The position numbers were made by a program, and so were the translations under genes. The notes below the pieces were generated by a model. The model ran no database searches and was not told where the DNA came from. It saw only the letters and a list, made by a program, of their open reading frames with translations. DNA of 64,000 bases, taken from CAVZAB01 sp963773155 (GTDB taxonomy: Bacteria > Pseudomonadota > Alphaproteobacteria > Rhizobiales > Beijerinckiaceae). Below, piece by piece: positions 36,140-44,197 of this stretch (position 1 is its first letter; each line of letters starts with the position of its first letter). The stretch covers positions 62,001-126,000 of the forward strand of contig CAVZAB010000017.1 of the NCBI GenBank assembly GCA_963773155.1, read 5' to 3'.

Positions 36140-37198
36140 CTATTTCAGTCCCAGCATCCGGTTGACCATCGCCTTGTCGGCCTGGCCGCCAGCAAAATCG
36201 TCGAACGCTCTTTCAGTGACCCGGATCAGGTGGCTCTGGATGAATTCGGCGCCCTCGCGCGCCCCGTCCTCGGGATGCTTCAGACAGCATTCCCATTCGA
36301 GCACTGCCCAACTTGCGTAATTGTATTGCGCCAATTTGGAAAAGATCGCCGCAAAGTCAACCTGCCCATCGCCGAGCGAACGAAAACGGCCGGCCCGCTC
36401 GATCCAAGGTTGGAAGCCGGAATAGACCCCCTGTCTGCCGTCGGGGTTGAATTCGGCATCCTTGACGTGAAAGGCCTTGATCCGTTCGTGGTAGATGTCG
36501 ATGAAGGCCAGATAATCCAATTGCTGCAGGACAAAATGCGACGGATCGTAATTGATCGCGCAGCGCGGATGGTTATTGAGTTTGGCCAGGAACATTTCGA
36601 AGGTCGCACCATCAAACACATCTTCGCCGGGATGGATTTCATAACAGACGTCGCAACCAACCTCATCGAAAGCATCGAGAATCGGTTTCCAACGCTTGGC
36701 CAATTCCTCGAAGGCAGTCTCGATCAGGCCGGCGGGACGCTGCGGCCAGGGATAGACGAAGGGCCAGGCGAGCGCGCCGGGAAAGCTCACGGTGGCGTGC
36801 AGGCCGAGATTCTTCGAGGCCTTGGCCGCCAGCATCATCTGGTCGACCGCCCATTTCTGGCGTTCCTTCGGGCGGCCGTGAACCGCGGCCGGCGCAAAGG
36901 CGTCGAAGGCCTCATCGAATGCCGGGTTTACGGCCACAAGTTGGCCCTGCAAATGCGTCGACAATTCGGTTATCGCAAGACCGTGCTTCCAGGCAACGCC
37001 GGAGATCTGATCGCAATAGGTCTTCGAAGATGCCGCCTTGGCAAGATCGAAAAGCCTTCCGTCCCAGCTCGGAATCTGGACCCCCTTGTAGCCGAGATCG
37101 GAGGCCCATTTGCAAATCGAACTCCAGGCGTTGAATGGCTTATCGTCGCCAGCGAATTGGGCAAGGAATATCGCCGGCCCCTTGATGTTTGCAGCCAT
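36140..37198 (-). CDS. Sugar phosphate isomerase/epimerase (AP-endonuclease 2-like TIM barrel)
   Basis: Xylose-isomerase-like barrel of 352 aa. Landmarks are KWASDLGYKGVQIPSW, ITELSTHLQGQLVAVNPAFD, VCYEIHPGEDVFDGATFEMF (metal-binding Glu and His), INYDPSHFVLQ and IKAFHVKDAEF, which hold the metal ligands expected for this family. It precedes the Gfo/Idh/MocA gene by 19 bases on the minus strand. Such pairs isomerise or epimerise keto-sugars after oxidation by the partner dehydrogenase. The DUF993 gene at 30.1 kb is the usual third member. Start ATG 37198 has GGAGG upstream. Confidence 0.88.
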   Translation of the reverse strand: MAANIKGPAIFLAQFAGDDKPFNAWSSICKWASDLGYKGVQIPSWDGRLFDLAKAASSKTYCDQISGVAWKHGLAITELSTHLQGQLVAVNPAFDEAFDAFAPAAVHGRPKERQKWAVDQMMLAAKASKNLGLHATVSFPGALAWPFVYPWPQRPAGLIETAFEELAKRWKPILDAFDEVGCDVCYEIHPGEDVFDGATFEMFLAKLNNHPRCAINYDPSHFVLQQLDYLAFIDIYHERIKAFHVKDAEFNPDGRQGVYSGFQPWIERAGRFRSLGDGQVDFAAIFSKLAQYNYASWAVLEWECCLKHPEDGAREGAEFIQSHLIRVTERAFDDFAGGQADKAMVNRMLGLK

Positions 37199-37477
37199 AA
37201 TTCGTCCTCCCTTACATTTTGCGAGTTAGTCCGGCACGGCAGCGATGTCACAGCACGCTGGCGCAGAAATGGCGAGGTGGCGCAAGTTTGCCGCTTGGCG
37301 GGCGCCAGGCCGCAGGATTTGCCCGATCGGGTCACATTAGGCCGCGGAATTTGCCGGACGCAACCCCCGCGCGCTGCCATTGACAGGGGCGCGGCGTCCT
37401 CCTCTCCTAAGTTTGCCAGGCTCGAGTGAGAATTGTTCCGACGGCAAGTCGGGCCGTGAGGGCCGGGGAGGGCAGAT

Positions 37478-39212
37478 TTGACCGGCGTCAACAGCCAGGA
37501 TCGCGAAAAGGCCGGCTGGTCGTTCTTCGCCAGCCTTGCCGGCTATTCCCCGCGTGCTCTGAGCGGCGATTTGACCGCGGCTCTTACTCTCACCGCCATT
37601 GCCGTTCCCGAGCAGATGGCGACGGCGCGACTAGCCAACCTCAGCCCATCCGCGGGCTTCTACGCCTTCATCGCCGGCACGCTTGCCTTTGCCGCCTTCG
37701 GCGCCAGCCGCCACCTTTCGGTTGGCGCCGATTCCACGATAACGCCGATTTTCGTCTCGACTCTGGCTGGCCTTGTCGCAGGCGCGGCCGATCCCTACCC
37801 GGCGCTTGCGGCCGTCCTTGCTCTGTGGGTCGGACTTATCCTTGTCGCAAGCGGCGTGTTCAGGCTCGGCTGGATCGGCGATTTTCTCTCGGCTCCGGTT
37901 GCGGCCGGTTTTCTCGCCGGAATCGCCGTGCATATTCTGGCCTCGCAATTGCCGACCCTGCTTGGCGGACCAACTCTCGAGGGCCCGCTGCTGTATCGGC
38001 TTTTCGAGACGGCAAAATCGCTGCCGCTCGCCAATTCCTACACTTTGATGGTCGGCCTCGGCGTTCTTTTGACGAGCCAGGCGGCCGAATGGATCGACCC
38101 GCGGATCCCCGGCGCGCTGATCGCTCTTGCCGCTGCTAGCCTGCTGGTCTGGCTGTTCGGCCTGGAGAGCCACGGGGTTCGCCTGCTCGGGCCGGTGCTG
38201 GGCGCGCTGCCGCATTTCGAATGGCCGCTCGTCGAGGTCGAATCCGCCATTCGACTAATCCCGCTCGCCCTCCTGGTCTCGCTCGTCGTCATGGTCCAGA
38301 CGGCCGCGACGACGCGGTCCTTTGCCGGTGCCAGCGAACCGGCCAACGTCGACCGCGATTTCCTCGGCGTCGGCATGGCCAATCTTCTGGCCGGACTGAT
38401 CGGCGGATTTGCGGTCAATGCCAGCCCGCCACGCACCGCCGTCGTGGTAGAGACTGGCGGCCGCTCGCAACTTGCCGGGCTCGTCGCCGCTGGATTGATG
38501 CTCGCTCTGCTGCAGTTCGGCGCCGAAATTTTCGCCCATATTCCCAATGCCGCCCTCGCCGGCATCCTGTTGTTCATCGCGACGCGCATCATTCGCCTGC
38601 CAATCATGGCTCAGCTCTACCGGCAAAGCTTCGGCGAATTCGCCCTGCTCGGCGTCACCTTCCTGGCCATTGTCGTCCTGCCGATCGCGCAGGGCGTGGC
38701 AACCGGGATTGGCCTGTCCCTGCTGCACGGGCTCTGGTCGATGACCCGCGCCCGCACCCTGGTCTTCGAACGGGTGACGGGATCCTCGATCTGGTGGCCG
38801 CCGGATCCGAGCGCACCCGGCGAAACACTGCCCGGCCTAGTCGTCATTGCCTTTCAAGCACCGCTGTCCTTTCTTAATGCCGCCGGCTTTCAGCGTGGCA
38901 TGAAGGACGCTGTCGACTCGGCTGCGCCACCGGCGAGACTCTGTCGTGCTCGAGGCGAGCAATATTGTCGACATCGATTTTACGGCGGCCCGCGTCCTCA
39001 TCGACCTCGTCGACTGGTGCGAAAAATCAGGGCGCACCCTGGCTATTGCACGACTCGAATCGCTGCGTAGCCAGCAGGCCGTCGACAAGTTCGAGATCAG
39101 CGCTCGGCTCGGACCTGACCGGATCTTTCGCAGCGTCCAAGAGGCCGTCGACCGGCTCTATCCCGCCCTGGCGCAGCCGCCTAGCGACGGGCGTGCAGCA
39201 GCAAGTCCTTAG
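37478..39212 (+). CDS. SulP-family anion transporter with STAS domain, one frameshift
   Basis: Inner-membrane sulfate/bicarbonate-type transporter. Residues 20-430 carry the SulP core with 10-14 helices, including DLTAALTLTAIAVPEQMA, SVGADSTITPIF and GFAVNASPPRTAVVVETGGRSQLAG. The C-terminal STAS domain begins LVVIAFQAPLSFLNAAGFQRGM; after about 38910 it continues in another frame as RRDSVVLEASNIVDIDFTAA, ending at 39210-39212. The conserved Asp-Phe-Thr pattern identifies the STAS phosphosite region. Translation most likely starts at TTG 37478, with GGGGAGGG just upstream. The 37199-37477 gap before it shows no gene. The substrate is unknown. Confidence 0.85.
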
Positions 39213-39891
39213 CGGCATTGACGCGAGCGGCGAGATATGTGGAACCACCGCGGTCGGGATGCAGCTTCTTCATTAATTCGCGATGCGCCTCGACCACCGC
39301 CGCTTCGCCGGCACCGAAAGGAAGGCCCAAAATTTCATAGGCCTCGGCTGCCGTCATCGGGCCGCCTGACGGAGCCTTCCGGTCGTTGCCAGCCTCGCCT
39401 TCCGCCCGCCAACCCGGAAACCGTCGCTCGAGATAGGTCTCGAGCAATCGTGCCCCGTCCGCATCGGCGGCCCGGCACTGCGCGTAGAATTGTCGGCTCT
39501 CCGCCGCACTCAATTGACTGAGGCGGCGGCCAACCCAGGGTCCGGCGAGAATCGTTCCGTCCATGTCGCCGGTGGCGTGATCGAGGTTCATTTCGAGATG
39601 GCTGGTGGCCACCCGCGAAGCCGCCGCGCCGCCGCCCGAGCTCGACGGGCCGGACGGGCCAAAGGGGCCGGCCCCCTTGTTCCATCCAAACAACCACAGC
39701 GCTACGCCGCCAAGTCCAAGCGCCAGATTGACCCGGCCGCGCAACAGCAGAAAGAGCGCCGCTATCAGCGAAAGGATGCCGCCGCCGGCCTTGGCGATGG
39801 CGGCCAGGATCGCCGGATTGGCGCGCACGAGCCCGCGCAGCGCGAAATGGACGACCAGCACCAGGACAAGGCCGATGACGAAATAGACCAT
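39181..39891 (-). CDS. Membrane-anchored J-domain protein
   Basis: A 236-aa protein with hydrophobic N-terminal segments (MVYFVIGLVLVLVVHFALRG and a second near 30-75), a glycine/serine-rich linker, a helical middle domain and a C-terminal J domain (MTAAEAYEILGLPFGAGEA, then LMKKLHPDRGG with the HPD motif). Topology resembles TIM14/DjlC-like proteins that recruit Hsp70 to a membrane. The start ATG 39891 lies 4 bases after the stop of the VWA gene, so the two are co-translated. The frame extends upstream to 40050, but that part is Arg/Pro-rich and overlaps the VWA gene. Confidence 0.85.
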   Translation of the reverse strand: MVYFVIGLVLVLVVHFALRGLVRANPAILAAIAKAGGGILSLIAALFLLLRGRVNLALGLGGVALWLFGWNKGAGPFGPSGPSSSGGGAAASRVATSHLEMNLDHATGDMDGTILAGPWVGRRLSQLSAAESRQFYAQCRAADADGARLLETYLERRFPGWRAEGEAGNDRKAPSGGPMTAAEAYEILGLPFGAGEAAVVEAHRELMKKLHPDRGGSTYLAARVNAAKDLLLHARR

Positions 39892-39895
39892 GGCG

Positions 39896-40612
39896 TCAGC
39901 GCATTTGCCGCAGCAGCAGCCGGGCCGCCGAGGTCGGGTCCGAGGCCTGTGCCTCGAGCGCCGGACGTCCGCCTGCCGCATAGGCCGCGGCGGCGGCAAG
40001 CAACGCCGCCAGCCTGGCCGCCGCGCCCTGGTCGAACACGGCATAGGCACCGCCGGTCAGACGGGCGATCTCCTGAAACGACGTCCGCGCCAGCCCGTCG
40101 CTCCCCTCCTGGAACATGAAGGCCTTGACGCCAAGCAACGCAATCTCGCCGGCGCCCCGAGATAGATCGTCAATGCGCTCCTCCATGGCGTCGCCGACAT
40201 AGACCAGCGCCCCGACGCGGCCGGCCCGCGCCTCGCAGGCGACATGCGCCAATATTTTGCCGATCTGCGTGTGACCGCCGCGAACCTGAATCTGCGCCAT
40301 CAAGGCTGAAAGACCGCGGCCGCCGGAGACAAAGCTAGAAGCGCGGCATTCGCCAAAACCGCGAAAATAGACGAGCTGCACATCGAGCCCCCCGAGCGAG
40401 GCCGCGGTTTCGAACATTTTGGCCTGGAGGCTCTGCGCAAGATCCCAGGTCGGCTGCCGGCTCATCGTGGCATCGAGGGCGAATATCAGCCGACCGCGGC
40501 CGCCTTGGTCGTCCGGCTTGGGTAGCCGCGCGGCCGTCTCGATAAAGCTATCGACCGCCGAACGCTGGGGCGCGCCTGGCACCGGTTTGTTGTCACTGCC
40601 TGAACCGCTCAC
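39896..40612 (-). CDS. VWA-domain protein with MIDAS motif
   Basis: Cytoplasmic von Willebrand factor A-type protein of 238 aa. The metal-ion-dependent adhesion site is FALDATMSRQ, with Asp47, Thr49 and Ser51; the rest of the fold reads LDVQLVYFRGFGECRAS, RGGHTQIGKILAH and VGALVYVGDAMEER. The C-terminus is Ala-rich and helical. No signal or membrane segment is visible. It is tightly linked to the J-domain gene downstream, so the pair may handle a common protein client or complex. The function is unknown. Confidence 0.82.
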   Translation of the reverse strand: MSGSGSDNKPVPGAPQRSAVDSFIETAARLPKPDDQGGRGRLIFALDATMSRQPTWDLAQSLQAKMFETAASLGGLDVQLVYFRGFGECRASSFVSGGRGLSALMAQIQVRGGHTQIGKILAHVACEARAGRVGALVYVGDAMEERIDDLSRGAGEIALLGVKAFMFQEGSDGLARTSFQEIARLTGGAYAVFDQGAAARLAALLAAAAAYAAGGRPALEAQASDPTSAARLLLRQMR

Positions 40613-40638
40613 GATAGACCCTCGCTAGCCGGCCATCT

Positions 40639-41202
40639 TCATCGCGGCGCCGGCGGCGACACGAACATCAGCATCGAAGCTAGCACCCCGTCGCGCAAAT
40701 AAAGGTGATGAAAAATGGCAGCCCCGGCATGCAGGCCGGCGAGCCAGATCATCCCTTGACCCAATGTGGTGTGCAGCTCGGATACGGCAAGCCCGAGGGC
40801 ATGGGCCGGCGCCATGTTCGGCAATATGTCGCCAACAATCCAGAGCGAAACCGGGTGACCCTCGAGAAAGGCGCCGACCAGGCCGGTTGCCGGAACAATG
40901 ATCATGAGGCCGATCAGTATGAATTGGGTCAGCCATGCCAGCCGGCGCATGACGTCCGGCATCGGCACCGGATCGGGCCGCCGATCGACCAGGCGCCACA
41001 TAAGCCGCAGCACGACCAGGCCAGCGACCAGCATCCCCAGGCTTTCGTGGGTCGTGCGGCTCGCATCCAAAGCCGGCTGGTAGACGCGTGCCTCCGACCC
41101 GCCCCGGCTGATCACATAGGCAGTCCCCACGACAAGCGCACTCAGCCAGTGCAGGGCCTGCGCGACCGACCCGTAGCGCATCGGCGTGCTGTACAATGCC
41201 AT
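40639..41202 (-). CDS. Cytochrome b561
   Basis: Di-haem membrane cytochrome of 187 aa with four predicted helices. Haem-ligand candidates are the His residues in AQALHWLSAL, RTTHESLGML, SELHTTLGQG and GLHAGAAIFHHLYLRDG, in the usual places. It transfers electrons from ubiquinol, for example to superoxide in CybB-like enzymes. ATG 41202 is chosen because AAGGAGGAGG lies just upstream; a longer frame reaches 41304. It stops 26 bases before the VWA gene on the same strand. Confidence 0.9.
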   Translation of the reverse strand: MALYSTPMRYGSVAQALHWLSALVVGTAYVISRGGSEARVYQPALDASRTTHESLGMLVAGLVVLRLMWRLVDRRPDPVPMPDVMRRLAWLTQFILIGLMIIVPATGLVGAFLEGHPVSLWIVGDILPNMAPAHALGLAVSELHTTLGQGMIWLAGLHAGAAIFHHLYLRDGVLASMLMFVSPPAPR

Positions 41203-41293
41203 AGCCTCCTCCTTGCTGGTAAAGCCTAGGCCGACGGTCGCTTGCTCACCAGGCCATTTTGGCACCGGTCCAAATTTCGACGCAAACACGTGT

Positions 41294-41914
41294 ATGAATT
41301 TCAATCAGTTGTTTGAAACTTTCGAGGTCCGTATGCGCGATTTTCGAAAAAATCTTCCCGGGATTGCCTATGCCGGCCTCGGTAAACTCCTGCTCGAATT
41401 GGCGGCCTCAACTGGCGCGACCCTGATCGTGACCTGGGCCCTTTCCAGCCTGGTACTGGCGCCGCAGGCCCCGCGCCCGGCCAGTGCCCCGGGCCGCAAC
41501 GAATTGGCGCTGGCCGAAATACCTGCCACAATTATGTTTTCGCCGCCGGTGGTCGGCGAACCGGCTGCTCGCGTACCTACGCCGCCGCCACGAACGGCAG
41601 GCATGGCAGGCCCGCGCGCGCATGACAAGCCGCTGCTGCCGGCAAGGCTGGCCCGCAATCAGCACCCTTCCTCCACGCCAGTTTCGTCCACCCCTGCCCC
41701 GGCCGCCGAAAGGCCGGCGGCGCCGCTGCGCCTCGCCGGCGCCGAAGGCCCCGCCGACATTGCCGAACCGCCGCCGCCCGATCCGGCAACCGCGCAGAAC
41801 GAGCGGCCGCTGAGCCGGCTAGCCTTCTTGGACCGGCTGCCTAATCCCACCAGCCTGCTTCGCCCGATCGGCGCCATCTCCGAGCGGCTGAGCATGCTGC
41901 TGCCGAAATTCTAA
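41294..41914 (+). CDS. Hypothetical membrane-anchored proline-rich protein
   Basis: Not recognised. From ATG 41294 the product is 206 aa. A cytoplasmic start (MNFNQLFETFEVRMRDFRKN) is followed by one hydrophobic helix (LLLELAASTGATLIVTWALS) and then about 130 residues rich in Pro and Ala (EPAARVPTPPPRTAGM, SSTPAPAAERPAAPLRL), ending in a short non-polar tail. That layout suggests a periplasmic spacer, as in TonB-like or cell-wall-associated proteins, but no TonB motif is seen. ATG 41330 is an alternative start. It diverges from cytochrome b561. Confidence 0.55.
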   Translation: MNFNQLFETFEVRMRDFRKNLPGIAYAGLGKLLLELAASTGATLIVTWALSSLVLAPQAPRPASAPGRNELALAEIPATIMFSPPVVGEPAARVPTPPPRTAGMAGPRAHDKPLLPARLARNQHPSSTPVSSTPAPAAERPAAPLRLAGAEGPADIAEPPPPDPATAQNERPLSRLAFLDRLPNPTSLLRPIGAISERLSMLLPKF

Positions 41915-41927
41915 CGTCACACCTGCC

Positions 41928-41966
41928 TGGCGCCAGACGGTGGCGCCAGGCGGTGGCGCCAGACGG
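41928..41966. repeat. Three 13-bp tandem repeats
   Basis: TGGCGCCAGACGG occurs three times in direct order (41928-41940, 41941-41953 with one change, 41954-41966), and a partial TGGCGCC follows at 41972. Each unit contains the palindrome TGGCGCCA. It lies between the proline-rich gene and the MFS gene and could fold as a 3'-end hairpin or act as a protein-binding site. Confidence 0.7.
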
Positions 41967-42036
41967 GCGTTTGGCGCCGGTCTCGTTTGCGGCGAACGGA
42001 CTTGACCAAATCCGGCCCTACCCGCATGGCTTGAGG

Positions 42037-43236
42037 ATGGCCAATGCTATCGTCCAACGGCAAACCCAAGACTTGCGCATCATCGGCGTCGTTGGTGCGG
42101 CGCATTTCACCAGTCATTTCTACCAGCTGGTTCTGTCGCCGTTGTTTCCGGCCATCCACGCGACGCTCGGCCTGTCCTATGGCCAGCTCGGCCTAATCGT
42201 CACCGTTTTCTTCGCCACCTCCGGTTTTGGCCAGGTCGCTGCCGGTTTCCTGGTTGACCGGATTGGTCCGCAGATCGTCCTGCCCGGCGGGGTTGCCCTG
42301 CTTGCCGGATCGGTCGCCGGCATGGCCGGCGCTGCGAATTATGGGATTTTTCTGCTGCTCGCCGCCTGCGCCGGTCTGGGCAACAGCGTCTACCACCCGG
42401 CCGATTATTCGGTATTGACGACGCGGGTCTCGCCACACCGGCTCGCCCGGGCCTATAGTGTTCACACAATCAGCGGGACGCTGGGCTGGGCGGCGGCACC
42501 AGTCGTGGTGCTCATGCTCTCGGAATATTTCGGCAATTGGCGCAATGCGCTGCTCCTTGTCGGGCTTGCCGGCGTCGCCGGAGCCGCCGTCCTCGCGCTC
42601 AACCGGGCCGATTTGCGGCTGCCGCCGCATCTGCACAAGACTTCGGAAACGCCGGTCGGCCTCGTCAATATGCCCTTTTTCTCTGTGCCGATCGTGATGG
42701 CCTTCTGCTATTTCCTGCTGCTCGCCATTTCCCTCGGCGGGACGCAGAATTTCCTGCCGACCATGCTCCCCAAGGTCCAAGACGTCTCGGTCGCCTTCGC
42801 AACGCAGGCGCTCACCGCCTACCTCATTGCCAATGCGCTTGGGTCGCTGGCCGGCGGCTATCTCGCCGACCTCACCCAAAACCTCGACCGCATTATCGCG
42901 GGCGGGCTGGCGGGTGCTGCCTGTCTCGTTCTGGCCATGGCCTTCGTTCCAATGTCGGCGGCGGCCCTGTTTCTGGTCGCAGCGCTCGCCGGCTTCCTGG
43001 CAGGTCTGACCATTCCTTCGCGCGACATGCTGGTCCGCCAAGCGACGCCGCCCGGCGCAACCGGCAAGGTATTCGGTTTTGTCTATTCCGGACTCGACCT
43101 TGGCTCGCTCATCGCGCCCGTGATTATCGGCACAATGCTGGACCGCGGCCTGTGGCATGCGCCTTTCATTTTCATTGCCACTGCTCTGGGCATCACGATA
43201 CTCGCTGCGATAGGCGTCAAGCTGAGCAAGTCCTGA
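42037..43236 (+). CDS. MFS transporter, fosmidomycin-resistance (Fsr)-like
   Basis: Major facilitator of about 399 aa with 12 predicted helices. The early GAAHFTSHFYQLVLSPLFP segment and the loop GLGNSVYHPADYSVL are hallmarks I associate with Fsr-type efflux proteins; GYLADLTQN and GKVFGFVYSGLDLG follow in the second half. ATG 42037 (MANAIVQRQ) is preferred to ATG 41953, whose extra 28 residues run over the tandem repeat. It probably exports a small toxic compound; the substrate is unknown. Confidence 0.87.
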   Translation: MANAIVQRQTQDLRIIGVVGAAHFTSHFYQLVLSPLFPAIHATLGLSYGQLGLIVTVFFATSGFGQVAAGFLVDRIGPQIVLPGGVALLAGSVAGMAGAANYGIFLLLAACAGLGNSVYHPADYSVLTTRVSPHRLARAYSVHTISGTLGWAAAPVVVLMLSEYFGNWRNALLLVGLAGVAGAAVLALNRADLRLPPHLHKTSETPVGLVNMPFFSVPIVMAFCYFLLLAISLGGTQNFLPTMLPKVQDVSVAFATQALTAYLIANALGSLAGGYLADLTQNLDRIIAGGLAGAACLVLAMAFVPMSAAALFLVAALAGFLAGLTIPSRDMLVRQATPPGATGKVFGFVYSGLDLGSLIAPVIIGTMLDRGLWHAPFIFIATALGITILAAIGVKLSKS

Positions 43237-43317
43237 CCCTCGCACGGCATTTTCTCCGGCCGCTTTGCATGCTAGGAGGATTGACAGAAAATTTGCGACT
43301 CGACCGGGGGGTTGACG

Positions 43318-43536
43318 ATGGCTCGCAGCAAAAAATCGGTTGGACTGGACGGTCGGCACCGCGACAAGGATGGCGAGATCCACAAGAAGAGTGGACGAAC
43401 GCTGGTCAAATCCCTGCGCAAGACCTACGGCGAGCATTTTGCCGCCGGCTATCGCAGCGACATGATGCTGGAGACGTTGCTCGCGCGCAGCCAGTGCGAA
43501 TTGCTGCACGAATATTTGAAGAAACACCACAAGTGA
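43318..43536 (+). CDS. Small conserved basic protein of unknown function
   Basis: A 72-aa hydrophilic protein (MARSKKSVGLDGRHRDKDGE, then KTYGEHFAAGYR, ending LLHEYLKKHHK). It is rich in Lys, Arg and His and has no membrane segment. ATG 43318 fits best; the purine run before it is weak as a ribosome-binding site. I have a recollection of similar short proteins in rhizobial genomes but cannot name a function. It lies alone between the MFS gene and the convergent LuxR-type gene. Confidence 0.6.
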   Translation: MARSKKSVGLDGRHRDKDGEIHKKSGRTLVKSLRKTYGEHFAAGYRSDMMLETLLARSQCELLHEYLKKHHK

Positions 43537-43558
43537 GCGGCCAGTCGCCTATCCGCCC

Positions 43559-44197
43559 CTAGAGTGCCACCAGGCCGCGGCGCAGGGCTATTGCAACGAT
43601 GTCGGCTCTGCCGCGCGCGTTGAGCTTGTCGCGCAACGAAGCAACATGGAATTTGGCTGTATGAATTGAAACGTCGAGGCTTCGGGCAATCGCTTTGTTT
43701 GAGCCGCCGTCGACAAGTATCGCAAGCACTTCGCGTTCGCGGCCGCTGAGCCTAGCCTCGCAGGCTTCCTCGTCGGGCTGGCCTAACTGGGCCGGCCCAC
43801 TGGCCCGTTCAAGAAGATCGCCAATCAGCTTTCGTGGCATAAGGCAAAGGCCTTGCCCGAGCGCGCTCATGGCCAGCGCAAGCTCGCCCTGCGATGGTTC
43901 GTCCGGCAACAGGGCGAGCGGCATATCGCCGAAATCGCCAGCGGCAATATTGGCCCAATCTTCGCCGAGAAAAATTGTCGCCTGGTCGATCCGATCCTCG
44001 CTTCGATCGGTGATCACTATGTCGGCCTCCGCCGCAGCCCTCGCGCGAACGACCAGCGCGCCGAGGCTGGACAATCGGTCGATCAGCCGCCGGCGCCGGG
44101 TCGCATCGGCAACCTTCAGACCGACGGTCGGACCTGGGCGGCGGCGCGCGGACACGGCGCACGCCTCAATTGGGCCGCGGCGCGGGCCGTTCGCCAA
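43559..44197 (-). CDS. LuxR-type transcriptional regulator with degenerate receiver-like N-terminus
   Basis: A 212-aa protein. The C-terminal helix-turn-helix is clear (LSGREREVLAILVDGGSNKA, then IARSLDVSIHTAKFHVASLRDKL). The N-terminal part has alternating strands and helices (VGLKVADATRRRRLIDRLSSL, EADIVITDRSED) like a response-regulator receiver, but the acidic pocket and Lys of a phosphorylatable receiver are not convincing. The ORF start at 44197 overlaps the pseudoprotease gene by 32 bases; GTG 44155 is another option. Overlap and order suggest the two proteins function together. Confidence 0.78.
   Translation of the reverse strand: MANGPRRGPIEACAVSARRRPGPTVGLKVADATRRRRLIDRLSSLGALVVRARAAAEADIVITDRSEDRIDQATIFLGEDWANIAAGDFGDMPLALLPDEPSQGELALAMSALGQGLCLMPRKLIGDLLERASGPAQLGQPDEEACEARLSGREREVLAILVDGGSNKAIARSLDVSIHTAKFHVASLRDKLNARGRADIVAIALRRGLVAL

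Noticed and set aside
38900..38945. Programmed frameshift in the SulP gene
   Set aside because: No slippery heptamer or downstream structure is evident, and the window has many other error-like indels.
41928..41966. Tandem repeat considered as a CRISPR remnant
   Set aside because: Repeats are only 13 bp and have no spacers; no cas gene is present.
42193..43530. 445-residue open frame on the minus strand
   Set aside because: Antisense to the MFS gene with low-complexity charged sequence; the plus-strand gene has a full set of family motifs.
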